Below, piece after piece: positions 1-6,485 of a DNA stretch of 13,211 nucleotides. Positions within the stretch are counted from its first letter, which is position 1, and each line of letters begins with the position of its first letter. The notes below the pieces were generated by a model. It made no database searches and was not told where the DNA came from. It saw only the letters and a list, made by a program, of their open reading frames with translations. Made by a program: the position numbers and the translations under genes. The stretch comes from an uncultured Lachnospiraceae bacterium (GTDB taxonomy: Bacteria > Bacillota_A > Clostridia > Lachnospirales > Lachnospiraceae): positions 1 through 13,211 of the forward strand of contig CACZHN010000048.1 of the NCBI GenBank assembly GCA_902780985.1. Reading direction: 5' to 3'.

Positions 1-105
1 GATATACGGATGTCCGTATCCCTGAAGAGATACGAAGATTCCGGTAGCTCCCGACATGAGAGATAAATATGTAAGTATTACTGTATAATCATAGACGCCA
101 ATCAT
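1..105 (-). CDS. CDP-alcohol phosphatidyltransferase, phosphatidylserine synthase-like (N-terminal fragment)
   Basis: Only the first 35 codons lie in the window; the gene continues past the left edge. The start is ATG at 105 (minus strand), preceded by AAGGA at 115-119 with nine bases between. The translation begins MIGVYDYTVILTYLSLMSG and continues as a hydrophobic helix. From memory, this resembles the N-terminus of Gram-positive CDP-diacylglycerol-serine O-phosphatidyltransferases, integral membrane enzymes that join serine to CDP-diacylglycerol. The catalytic motif (DGxxAR...GxxxDxxxD) would be further downstream and cannot be seen, so the exact substrate is uncertain. The ATG overlaps the stop of the preceding membrane protein gene by four bases (ATGA), making this the fourth gene of the minus-strand operon. 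The link to a lipid-related neighbour supports a phospholipid role. Confidence 0.65.
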   Translation of the reverse strand, partial: MIGVYDYTVILTYLSLMSGATGIFVSLQGYGHPYI

Positions 106-1151
106 TTATCTTTATCCTTAACCTTATTCTTGAAAACCAAATATCCGAGTATTGTGGTGAGACCACTTATTATGATGCAGATGTAGAAGGAGATTCCGCG
201 GCTCATCATTTCGAGATGGATCGCCTGCTCCGCATTCAGAAGGTCCTTAAAACCGTCCAGCATGAGATAATCCGCTACACCCATGGCTCCCGGGATCGGC
301 ACACAGTTTGAACCGATGGTCGCCATACTCTGAGTTACGAAAACCTTTATCGAACCCTTGCCCGGCCCGTAAAATGCATTATACACCATGACCGAAACCA
401 GTATCTGAGAAAGTCTCTGAATTACATTAAAGATAAATGCAACGAACAGAGCTTTAGTCTTTCCCGCGGTCATGGACACGCAGTTCTCGTAATCTTCTAT
501 AACCTTATCAAGTTTCTTCTGCTTCTTCTCCAGATGATGAAGAAGATGATGCTTATGAAGAAACACCATTATCTTATTTATAACTCTGAAAAGCGCTTTT
601 CCGTGCCGCAGCAGCATGAAGAATCCGAACAGAAGTCCCGAGAGGACCACCAGTCCCGCGATGATCAGAGCCTTCGACGGAAATGCCTTGAAGTTCAGAA
701 AAACGCTCGCATCCAGTATAACGCTCACCAGACCTATTGCCAGTATAGCCAGCGTATACATGATGAGATTAACTATCAGTGCCGCCGTGGTAACTCCTGC
801 AGGAATACCGTCCTTCATCATGAAGTAAGCACTTGCAGGCTGTCCGCCGGATGCCGACGGAGTGATCGCCGAAAAGTATATATCAGACGCACTGTACACC
901 AGTCCGCTGAATTGTCCCTGCTTATATCCGGACGCCCTTACTATTACAAGTAATGCGGCTCCTTCAAAATATATAAATCCCAGCATACACAGAACTGCCG
1001 CAAATATCCATTTGGGATCGGCAGTCTTAAGACTCTCCCATAATTTCGGGATAGACATAGTCTTACTCTGGGACATTACGGCCCAGATTGAAAGTCCTGC
1101 TAAAAGCAGTGAAAACAACGCCCAGAATATTTTTTTCTTCGCATCTTTCAC
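102..1151 (-). CDS. Lysylphosphatidylglycerol synthase TM region / flippase-like membrane protein
   Basis: A 349-aa polytopic membrane protein with roughly eight hydrophobic segments (about 8-28, 46-72, 85-105, 117-150, 158-182, 232-260, 268-300 and 317-340). It has the two signatures of the LPG_synthase_TM family (PF03706, UPF0104): TPSASGGQPASAYF at about 98-110, and a PIPGAMGVADY segment at 286-295. Full MprF proteins add a cytosolic aminoacyl-transferase domain. That domain is absent here, so this protein is more likely a lipid translocase-like or accessory membrane protein than a complete lysyl-PG synthase. A charged His/Lys-rich loop lies around 195-215. The start is GTG at 1151, with AGGA at 1160-1163, and it overlaps the upstream hydrolase stop by four bases (GTGA). 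The stop overlaps the next ATG. Substrate unknown. Confidence 0.8.
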   Translation of the reverse strand: MKDAKKKIFWALFSLLLAGLSIWAVMSQSKTMSIPKLWESLKTADPKWIFAAVLCMLGFIYFEGAALLVIVRASGYKQGQFSGLVYSASDIYFSAITPSASGGQPASAYFMMKDGIPAGVTTAALIVNLIMYTLAILAIGLVSVILDASVFLNFKAFPSKALIIAGLVVLSGLLFGFFMLLRHGKALFRVINKIMVFLHKHHLLHHLEKKQKKLDKVIEDYENCVSMTAGKTKALFVAFIFNVIQRLSQILVSVMVYNAFYGPGKGSIKVFVTQSMATIGSNCVPIPGAMGVADYLMLDGFKDLLNAEQAIHLEMMSRGISFYICIIISGLTTILGYLVFKNKVKDKDK

Positions 1152-2122
1152 TTTACTTTTCCTGCTATGTAACTCTTCATTTCCTCACATATTTCCTTAT
1201 ACATTTGATTATATGCCGGCCGTCTGCAGTCATACTTAACAACCTTGGAGGTCTTAAGTCCGTCCGCATAATCCTCGGCCGCCTGAACGTAATTCGAACC
1301 GGATTGGCTCGATACAAAGAGAAGGGTAGGAACTTCAGGTGCAGCATTTGAAGCCGACTTCTTAGCGGAAGCTTCGATGTAATTCAGCTCCTCCGCTGCC
1401 GTTGCATTTCCTCTCTTCAGATATATAAACGATCTGTACTGATTCTTCTCTTCATCGGTGAGTCCGTCCGAATTAAGGGCCGGATACTCATCTTCAACAT
1501 GAAGGATCCTGTAGGCACCGAACTTCTTATGCCTTGCTTCCTTCTTTATATTTGCCAGTCTGTCCTCATTCTCCGACTTATCATAATATCCCGGAACATA
1601 CATATCAAGTCCTATGATAGCCTGAACCTCTTCCGGATATTCCTGAGCCCAGAGTACCGCCTCGTAGCCCGCTATATCCGTAGCGCAGAGGATGACCGGT
1701 CCGTCGACTCCCGCTTTCTTGAGAGCCTCCCTATCCTGCTTCAGGACAGTACCGATATCTCTGGATCCTTCCACATCCTCGCTGTGGCCGTATCCGAATC
1801 TCTCAATGACCACAATATTGTAATCATCAAAAAGCTGTCCGTATATCGATTTAAACTCAAGTATCGGTGAAGGGGTACCCCAACCCGACAAAAAGCAGAG
1901 GGTCTTCTTGCCCTCTCCCCCTTGGTATACGCACATATCACTTCCGTCAACCTTCACAAGCTGTCCGAGAGGAGGATCGATCCTCGAAGCTTCCCTCTTC
2001 ATCATAAACTTGTTATACATGACAACGGCTATTACAAAAACTATAACAGCCCCCACAACTGCGCCCACCAGCTTAAGTATCGTCTTCAAAAGAAACATGA
2101 AAAACTTTTTCAGATATTTCAT
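1148..2122 (-). CDS. Membrane-anchored alpha/beta-hydrolase-fold protein with altered catalytic centre
   Basis: This 324-aa protein starts with a Lys-rich tail and one hydrophobic helix (about 10-36), which likely anchors a domain facing outside the membrane. The rest reads as an alpha/beta hydrolase: an oxyanion-type strand LCFLSGWGTPSP (75-86), the VVIERFGYGHS segment (104-114) and a nucleophile elbow region CATDIAGYEA (146-155). Family members normally have G-x-S-x-G at the elbow. Here the serine position is Asp149 and the first Gly is Ala. The C-terminal place where the catalytic His is expected reads CRRPAYNQMY (299-308) and has no His. It may therefore be a non-hydrolytic or unusual Asp-nucleophile member. 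Its ATG shares one base with the stop of the upstream GGDEF gene (TGATG), implying translational coupling. The molecular role is not assignable. Confidence 0.75.
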   Translation of the reverse strand: MKYLKKFFMFLLKTILKLVGAVVGAVIVFVIAVVMYNKFMMKREASRIDPPLGQLVKVDGSDMCVYQGGEGKKTLCFLSGWGTPSPILEFKSIYGQLFDDYNIVVIERFGYGHSEDVEGSRDIGTVLKQDREALKKAGVDGPVILCATDIAGYEAVLWAQEYPEEVQAIIGLDMYVPGYYDKSENEDRLANIKKEARHKKFGAYRILHVEDEYPALNSDGLTDEEKNQYRSFIYLKRGNATAAEELNYIEASAKKSASNAAPEVPTLLFVSSQSGSNYVQAAEDYADGLKTSKVVKYDCRRPAYNQMYKEICEEMKSYIAGKVK

Positions 2123-4050
2123 CAGTCTCTTCCGGCTTTGTGAGCCTTCTTCTCCTTATACATTTCAACATCAGCCTGCTTCATATAATCCTCTGACAGC
2201 TCCAGTAAAGTTCTGTCCTCGTCGGAACCCGGTTCCGCGATGCAGACACCCACACTAACATCCAGATTATACGGCTTCTTATCGCGGTCTATGCATTCCG
2301 CGATGTGTGCCCTGAGCTGCTTTACAAACTGCTCAGCCTTCTCTTCCGAATAATCCCCTGCGATAACAACAAACTCGTCGCCGCCGGTTCGGAGACATAT
2401 CTCCTCGGCATCCGCCGCTGCTATCATCGCATCGGAAATAGTACACAGGCTGTAATCACCTTCACTGTGACCGAAGTTATCGTTTACCGCCTTCAGGTCA
2501 TCCATATCAATAACCATAACTGCCAGACGCGTCTTGTCTTCTTTGCATTTCTTATACTTTCTCTCGAAGAACTGCTCGTATCCGCGTCTGTTATAAAGTC
2601 CCGTGAGCATATCCCTGTTGTACAGATTCTCAAGTCTGTCCACGGTGACATTCAGTTCTTTTCTGATCCTCCAGTTTTCCAGCATCGCCCCTAAGTTAAC
2701 CAGCCAGGACTTCATGATCAGCTGGTTGTAGTCTTCCAGATCAGGGGATACGATGATGTAACCCATGTAGTTCTGGAGATGATGGATAGAGAATATATAG
2801 TATGGATTCGGATCTTCCATCATATCCGCAGGAAGAATATCCTTACAGTCAAATGTCTGGCGCGGCACCGACTCTTCGCCCCGGAAGCCCGCCACAACAG
2901 TCATCTTTTCATTCTTTATCTCGGTGTCGTCCACAACGACTTCCTGCTTATCCCAGTTCGGGGACAGGCACATGATGAAGTCTTTGAAACCCGTATCGGT
3001 CCTCGCATTCTTCTCTATCTCTTTAAAGCACTCTTCCATGCTCTCGGCCCCGGACATACCCAGGATCATGTTGGTCATGGACTGGGACAGATATTCCATC
3101 TTGCCCATTCTGGAGCTGTATACCTGACGGATAGCCTCGACATTGTTCTTATCCATGGATACACATCCGCAGGACTGATTGATGCTCGGCTTTCCGAAAA
3201 CCGTAATGGTCTTATCAACCTCTTCGCCGCTCCAAAGCTTCTCGAATACATTTATACTCTCGTAACCCGCCTCATAGAAAGGCTGAACGGATGTGGTGAT
3301 GGACGGATATCCGAGATACGCCACATCAATTCCGTCATATCCGGTTACGATAACATCCTCCGGTACGCGGAGCCCCTTACTCCTTAAGGCATCGCAGACA
3401 CCTACCGCAGTATAATCATTTGCACATATTATGGCATCCGGATGGTCCTTGCCGTCCTTCGCACACTGTTCGAGTATATAGTCAACCGCCGGATAGCCGC
3501 AGTCACGCCACAGCGTTCCGTAGTAAATTCTTTCGTCTCCGTTCGGCAGTCCGTACTTTTCCAGAGTTTCCTTGAAACAATCAACTCTCGCATGAGTAAA
3601 TACATAGACAGGCTTTCCCGCTACATGATAGATATCCTTGCAGCCGTGTTCCTTGATCACATGTTCGACGATACCGGCATAGGACTTCTTCTCATCATTG
3701 ATAACGCTGTAATATCTGTCGTCATATCCTCCCAGATTGATTACCGGGATTCCCGAAGACAGAAGTATTCCGTCGATCCTCTCTTTGTAGCCTGCAGGGA
3801 AAGAAGTAGACAGCAAAATAGCACCATCAAAATCCCGAAGATCCGGAATCTTAAATGGCACAATGTCACCCTCATCGTATTTTATATACTGATCGTATAC
3901 CTCTCTGCTGAACCCGTCACTAAAGCTGGCAAAAAAGATAAGTTTCACACCGTGTTCCAAAGCAGCCTCACGTATGCCGACCTGCATATCATGTACCATG
4001 CTTCCATACATACTGGAAACAAATACAGCTACCTTTTTTCTCTTCTGCAT
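2122..4050 (-). CDS. Cytosolic LacI-type periplasmic-binding-like domain fused to a GGDEF diguanylate cyclase
   Basis: 642 aa. Residues 5 to about 300 read as a LacI/GalR-family periplasmic-binding-protein-like sensor, with segments such as FDGAILLST, DAIICANDYTAVGV and VIVTGYDG. It has no N-terminal helix-turn-helix, signal peptide or membrane helix, so it should be a soluble cytosolic sensor. A linker region follows (about 300-475), opening with SCGC. A GGDEF domain then runs from 479 (RDMLTGLYNRRGY) to about 635, with an intact GGDEF motif at 556-560 and the metal/substrate segment VIDMDDLKAVND. This predicts diguanylate cyclase activity (2 GTP to c-di-GMP). No RxxD inhibitory site stands five residues before the GGDEF motif, so the usual product inhibition is not expected. 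The ligand is unknown; a sugar is typical for the fold. It is the first gene of the minus-strand operon, with only a weak AGG-type ribosome site before the ATG. Confidence 0.9.
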   Translation of the reverse strand: MQKRKKVAVFVSSMYGSMVHDMQVGIREAALEHGVKLIFFASFSDGFSREVYDQYIKYDEGDIVPFKIPDLRDFDGAILLSTSFPAGYKERIDGILLSSGIPVINLGGYDDRYYSVINDEKKSYAGIVEHVIKEHGCKDIYHVAGKPVYVFTHARVDCFKETLEKYGLPNGDERIYYGTLWRDCGYPAVDYILEQCAKDGKDHPDAIICANDYTAVGVCDALRSKGLRVPEDVIVTGYDGIDVAYLGYPSITTSVQPFYEAGYESINVFEKLWSGEEVDKTITVFGKPSINQSCGCVSMDKNNVEAIRQVYSSRMGKMEYLSQSMTNMILGMSGAESMEECFKEIEKNARTDTGFKDFIMCLSPNWDKQEVVVDDTEIKNEKMTVVAGFRGEESVPRQTFDCKDILPADMMEDPNPYYIFSIHHLQNYMGYIIVSPDLEDYNQLIMKSWLVNLGAMLENWRIRKELNVTVDRLENLYNRDMLTGLYNRRGYEQFFERKYKKCKEDKTRLAVMVIDMDDLKAVNDNFGHSEGDYSLCTISDAMIAAADAEEICLRTGGDEFVVIAGDYSEEKAEQFVKQLRAHIAECIDRDKKPYNLDVSVGVCIAEPGSDEDRTLLELSEDYMKQADVEMYKEKKAHKAGRD

Positions 4051-4083
4051 AATACCCGCCTATTTACCCTCAGTACTTCCTCC

Positions 4084-4112
4084 ATTTTATAACATTGCAC
4101 CCTATCATTCAA
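4084..4112 (-). promoter_or_regulatory. Predicted sigma-A promoter of the GGDEF/lipid operon
   Basis: On the minus strand a TTGAAT -35 box (4107-4112) and a TAAAAT -10 box (4084-4089) are separated by 17 bases. The predicted transcript would start near 4077, about 27 bases before the ATG of the sensor-cyclase gene. The -10 matches consensus at five of six positions and the -35 at four of six. It faces away from the permease promoter, so the two operons are divergently transcribed from a gap of about 185 bases. Confidence 0.5.
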
Positions 4113-4168
4113 GCTAAAGCCCTAAATTAAAGGTTATAAAAAGCATAAGAATTTCTTAATTTCCGTCG

Positions 4169-4197
4169 TTGACAGAGAGTTTTCCCAAGAATATAAT
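4169..4197 (+). promoter_or_regulatory. Consensus sigma-A promoter of the permease gene
   Basis: Perfect TTGACA (4169-4174) and perfect TATAAT (4192-4197) boxes with the ideal 17-base spacer. Transcription should begin near 4204, giving a 5' leader of about 33 bases before the chosen ATG at 4237. This favours that ATG over the in-frame TTG at 4204, which would sit on the transcription start itself. Such a consensus promoter suggests strong, housekeeping-type expression unless a repressor covers it; no clear operator was seen. Confidence 0.85.
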
Positions 4198-4236
4198 ACG
4201 CATTTGGAAAATCCGTATATAAAGGACAAGTGTAAA

Positions 4237-5352
4237 ATGAAAGAGAAGCTTTTAAAAATCATCAAAAACGATACCATACTCTTCGTCTCGGGAATCCTGG
4301 CAGTAATCTCCTGCTTCATCATAACTCCCGACCATGAATATCCGGGCTATATCAACTTCCGAGTTCTGGCCATCCTCTTTTCCCTTATGCTGGTGGTCAG
4401 CGCATTGATAAGGATCGGAACCTTCGATTATCTGACATCCAAGCTTCTCGGCCGCATACATTCCGAAAGATATATATCGCTTCTGCTGGTAGTGCTCGCA
4501 TTTTTTATGAGCATGCTGCTTACCAACGACGTTACTCTTGTAACTCTGGTACCATTCGCGGTAAATGTTTTGAAGGCCTATAAGGACAGACGCAGGACCA
4601 TGTTCACTCTGATCCTCATGACCGTATCCGCGAACCTGGGAAGCATGCTGACACCTATCGGCAATCCGCAGAACCTGTATCTTTATTCCCATTACGGATT
4701 CACACTTAAGAACTTTATACTTCTGATGCTGCCTTACAGCGCCGTATCGCTTCTTATGCTCATCGTCAGCGTCTTCATCCTGAACGTAACGGATAAGACC
4801 CTCGATACAGCAGTTGTAAAAAAGGTAAATGCACCGAACCCGAAGCTTCTTCTGGTATACTCGGTACTTTTCGTAGTCTGCCTGCTGACGGTATCCGATT
4901 CGCTTCACTACCTCATCATGCTGGCGATCGTATCACTGGTGGTTCTTGCGGCAGACAGAAGCGCATTTAAAAACGTGGACTACGGCCTTCTCCTTACCTT
5001 CGTCTTCTTCTTTGTACTGATAGGCAATCTGGGAAGGATCGGTTTCATCCACGACACCCTGACTGTAATAGTAGAGAAAAATGTAACCCTGACCTCGGTT
5101 CTGGCATCCCAGTTCATCAGTAACGTTCCGGCTGCCATGCTGCTCTCGGCATTTACCAAATGCGGCGAGGAACTGGCCATCGGTACCAATCTCGGAGGCC
5201 TCGGCACACTTATCGCAAGTATGGCCAGCCTTATAACCTATAAGTTCTACAACAAAATAAAAGGCGAAGGAGAGCACTACCTGCTCGCCTTCACCGTTAT
5301 CAATATCATCTTTCTGATCGTACTTTACTTACTGCACCTGCTTATACATTAG
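4237..5352 (+). CDS. SLC13/ArsB-type (ion transporter superfamily) anion permease
   Basis: 371-aa integral membrane protein. The ATG at 4237 is chosen because AAAGGA (4221-4226) lies ten bases upstream and the predicted transcript starts near 4204. It has about ten hydrophobic segments in two halves. The first half carries LLTNDVTLVTLVPFA (94-108) and SMLTPIGNPQNLYLY (136-150). The second carries SNVPAAMLLSAFT (295-307) and GTNLGGLGTLIASM (316-329). These paired TND/SNVP and GNPQN/GxNLGG motifs are the substrate- and sodium-binding hairpins typical of the SLC13/DASS, CitMHS and ArsB families. The substrate could be a dicarboxylate, citrate, sulfate or arsenite and cannot be fixed by reading. 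It appears monocistronic: no close downstream partner follows, and a regulated gene starts 188 bases later. It has no arsR-like or metabolic neighbour. Confidence 0.85.
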   Translation: MKEKLLKIIKNDTILFVSGILAVISCFIITPDHEYPGYINFRVLAILFSLMLVVSALIRIGTFDYLTSKLLGRIHSERYISLLLVVLAFFMSMLLTNDVTLVTLVPFAVNVLKAYKDRRRTMFTLILMTVSANLGSMLTPIGNPQNLYLYSHYGFTLKNFILLMLPYSAVSLLMLIVSVFILNVTDKTLDTAVVKKVNAPNPKLLLVYSVLFVVCLLTVSDSLHYLIMLAIVSLVVLAADRSAFKNVDYGLLLTFVFFFVLIGNLGRIGFIHDTLTVIVEKNVTLTSVLASQFISNVPAAMLLSAFTKCGEELAIGTNLGGLGTLIASMASLITYKFYNKIKGEGEHYLLAFTVINIIFLIVLYLLHLLIH

Positions 5353-5409
5353 TATCCCTTTTTACGGCCTACATTTACTATAAAAGCTCCTTCATACTAC
5401 CCTTTCTCC

Positions 5410-5463
5410 TAAGTTAAAAAAACATTTAAGAAACAGATAAGAATCTGTTTGGATACAGATAAA
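5410..5463 (+). promoter_or_regulatory. Putative LytTR (AgrA-like) direct-repeat binding sites
   Basis: Nine-base repeats in the same orientation: ACATTTAAG (5422-5430), ACAGATAAG (5433-5441) and ACAGATAAA (5455-5463), with a weaker TAAGTTAAA at 5410-5418. Starts are 12, 11 and 22 bases apart, close to one or two DNA turns. From established knowledge, AgrA-type LytTR regulators bind pairs of repeats close to ACAGTTAAG about 21 bases apart, just upstream of a poor -35 box. Two of the repeats here differ from that by one base. A LytTR response regulator is encoded at 8348, making it the natural candidate to bind. The repeats overlap a short dyad (5431-5450). Confidence 0.5.
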
Positions 5464-5484
5464 GACCCGATCCGATTCTCATTA

Positions 5485-5490
5485 TATAAT
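5485..5490 (+). promoter_or_regulatory. -10 box (TATAAT) of the CPBP protease promoter, weak -35
   Basis: A perfect TATAAT lies 50 bases before the CPBP start codon. At the matching distance (5462-5467) the -35 reads AAGACC, only three of six matches. A good -10 with a poor -35 is what an activator-dependent promoter usually shows, and the last putative LytTR repeat ends on this -35. Transcription would start near 5496-5498. Confidence 0.55.
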
Positions 5491-5492
5491 CA

Positions 5493-5527
5493 CCTTGTAA
5501 ACACCGAGAGATATGAAGTTTACAAGG
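5493..5527 (+). repeat. 10-bp inverted repeat around the CPBP start site and Shine-Dalgarno
   Basis: CCTTGTAAAC (5493-5502) and GTTTACAAGG (5518-5527) are perfect reverse complements separated by 15 bases. The right arm covers the first bases of the AAGGAGG ribosome site (5524-5530). If the transcript includes the whole left arm, a hairpin could hide the ribosome site. If it starts at 5496-5498, as the TATAAT box suggests, only six to eight pairs remain. The dyad may then be a DNA operator instead. Confidence 0.6.
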
Positions 5528-5540
5528 AGGCTATATCGAA

Positions 5541-6371
5541 ATGAAAAGAAACATACTTAACCACACAATCCTCACAAGCATGATTCTGTTTGTCATAATG
5601 ATCATCGTGCACGGATTCGAAGCCATCGTTCTCAGAATGGACGAGACTGTATTCGCCGAGAACTTTATAAACAAACTTTTCGGTATCGTCACCTTCCTCG
5701 CAGTTCTTCGTATCCTCGGCCGGAAGCTGAAGGATATCGGATTCACAAAATCGGGAACTGTTAAAAACATCTTCCTGGGATTCGGGATCGGAGCACTTGC
5801 CTTTGCGGTTGCTTACACCGTAGAGATCATCATACTTCATGCGCAGGGCAAGTCCGTCAGCTTCGGTTTTTTCACCACAGGCTTCTCCCTTACGGGTGAA
5901 GCAGCCATCAATAGCGGAATAGGCGCCATTCTGATGTGTATCTTCTTCAACATAATAAATGTCATCATGGAGGAAGGTACCTTCAGAGGCCTGTTCTATG
6001 AACTTGTAAAAACAAACCATTCAGCAAAATGCGCATGTCTCATACAGGCCGTACTTTTCGGCGTATGGCACATGGTAACACCACTCCACAACCTGATTGA
6101 CGGTGATATAAACTTCGGTACATTTCTTGTTCTTACCATAGGTTATATCATCCTCGCAGGAATGATGGGTGTCAAGTGGAATCTCTTAAAGAACATGACA
6201 GGAAGTCTCTACGCAGGCATGGCTGATCACTTCTTTAACAACTGCATCGCGACCAATCTTCTCCACGTAGTTACTTCTACAGGAATAGATGAAATGATGC
6301 TTGTACGCGTACTCATCGCTCAGCTTATATCCTTTATCGGAGTGATGATCGTATGGAAGAAAACATCTTAA
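5541..6371 (+). CDS. CPBP-family (CAAX protease / bacteriocin-processing) intramembrane metalloprotease
   Basis: 276-aa membrane protein with about seven hydrophobic segments and the three CPBP (Abi, PF02517) motifs in order: EEGTFRG with Glu144, Glu145 and Arg149; FGVWHM with Phe173 and His177; and HFFNN with His230 and Asn234. These residues form the metal-dependent active site of Rce1-like glutamate intramembrane proteases, so the catalytic set looks intact. In Gram-positive bacteria such proteins are linked to peptide pheromone or bacteriocin processing, self-immunity, or scaffolding in the membrane. The start ATG has AAGGAGG at 5524-5530. The upstream region has LytTR-like repeats and a dyad, and the next gene is a sensor kinase, so it may be a target of, or a part of, that signalling pathway. 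The substrate is unknown. Confidence 0.85.
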   Translation: MKRNILNHTILTSMILFVIMIIVHGFEAIVLRMDETVFAENFINKLFGIVTFLAVLRILGRKLKDIGFTKSGTVKNIFLGFGIGALAFAVAYTVEIIILHAQGKSVSFGFFTTGFSLTGEAAINSGIGAILMCIFFNIINVIMEEGTFRGLFYELVKTNHSAKCACLIQAVLFGVWHMVTPLHNLIDGDINFGTFLVLTIGYIILAGMMGVKWNLLKNMTGSLYAGMADHFFNNCIATNLLHVVTSTGIDEMMLVRVLIAQLISFIGVMIVWKKTS

Positions 6372-6402
6372 GATTTTCTTAATAAATAGGTTTCTCAATC
6401 AT

Positions 6403-6411
6403 TGATATACT
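6403..6411 (+). promoter_or_regulatory. Predicted extended -10 promoter of the kinase/regulator operon
   Basis: TGATATACT combines a TG extension (6403-6404) with TATACT (6406-6411), five of six matches to consensus. No good -35 box stands 16-18 bases upstream, which extended -10 promoters tolerate. Transcription would start near 6418, directly ahead of the hairpin at 6421-6448. Two near-identical 9-mers, TTTCTTAAT (6375-6383) and TTTCTCAAT (6391-6399), lie just upstream, 16 bases apart. Confidence 0.4.
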
Positions 6412-6420
6412 ATAAGTCGG

Positions 6421-6448
6421 GAGGCATTGCAAGTGCTTGCAGTGCCTC
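6421..6448 (+). terminator. Strong hairpin after the CPBP gene, terminator or 5' leader structure
   Basis: GAGGCATTGCAAG (6421-6433) pairs with CTTGCAGTGCCTC (6436-6448) over 13 positions, with a single G-U-type mismatch. It is followed by TTTGT, a poor U-tract. It lies 49 bases after the CPBP stop and could end that transcript. A predicted promoter lies immediately upstream, so it could equally be a stabilising or attenuating 5' structure of the kinase mRNA. Confidence 0.5.
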
Positions 6449-6485
6449 TTTGTGGCCGCATTGATATGTTACTGAGGAACCAGCC

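Noticed and set aside
4204..4236. In-frame TTG at 4204 as the permease start, adding 11 residues
   Set aside because: It coincides with the predicted transcription start of the TTGACA-N17-TATAAT promoter and lacks a ribosome site; ATG at 4237 has AAAGGA at good spacing.
4252..4908. Long minus-strand reading frame (218 codons) inside the permease gene
   Set aside because: Its translation is rich in Cys, His, Gln and Tyr with no domain pattern, as expected from the antisense of a membrane protein gene; the plus-strand frame has clear family motifs.
5431..5450. AAACAGAT-aaga-ATCTGTTT as the permease terminator
   Set aside because: The 8-bp stem has low GC and is followed by GGATAC rather than a T-tract; its arms are better explained as part of the LytTR-like repeats.
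5353..5540. Riboswitch or small ORF between the permease and CPBP genes
   Set aside because: No recognisable riboswitch core and no short frame with a ribosome site; the promoter, direct repeats and dyad account for the structure seen.
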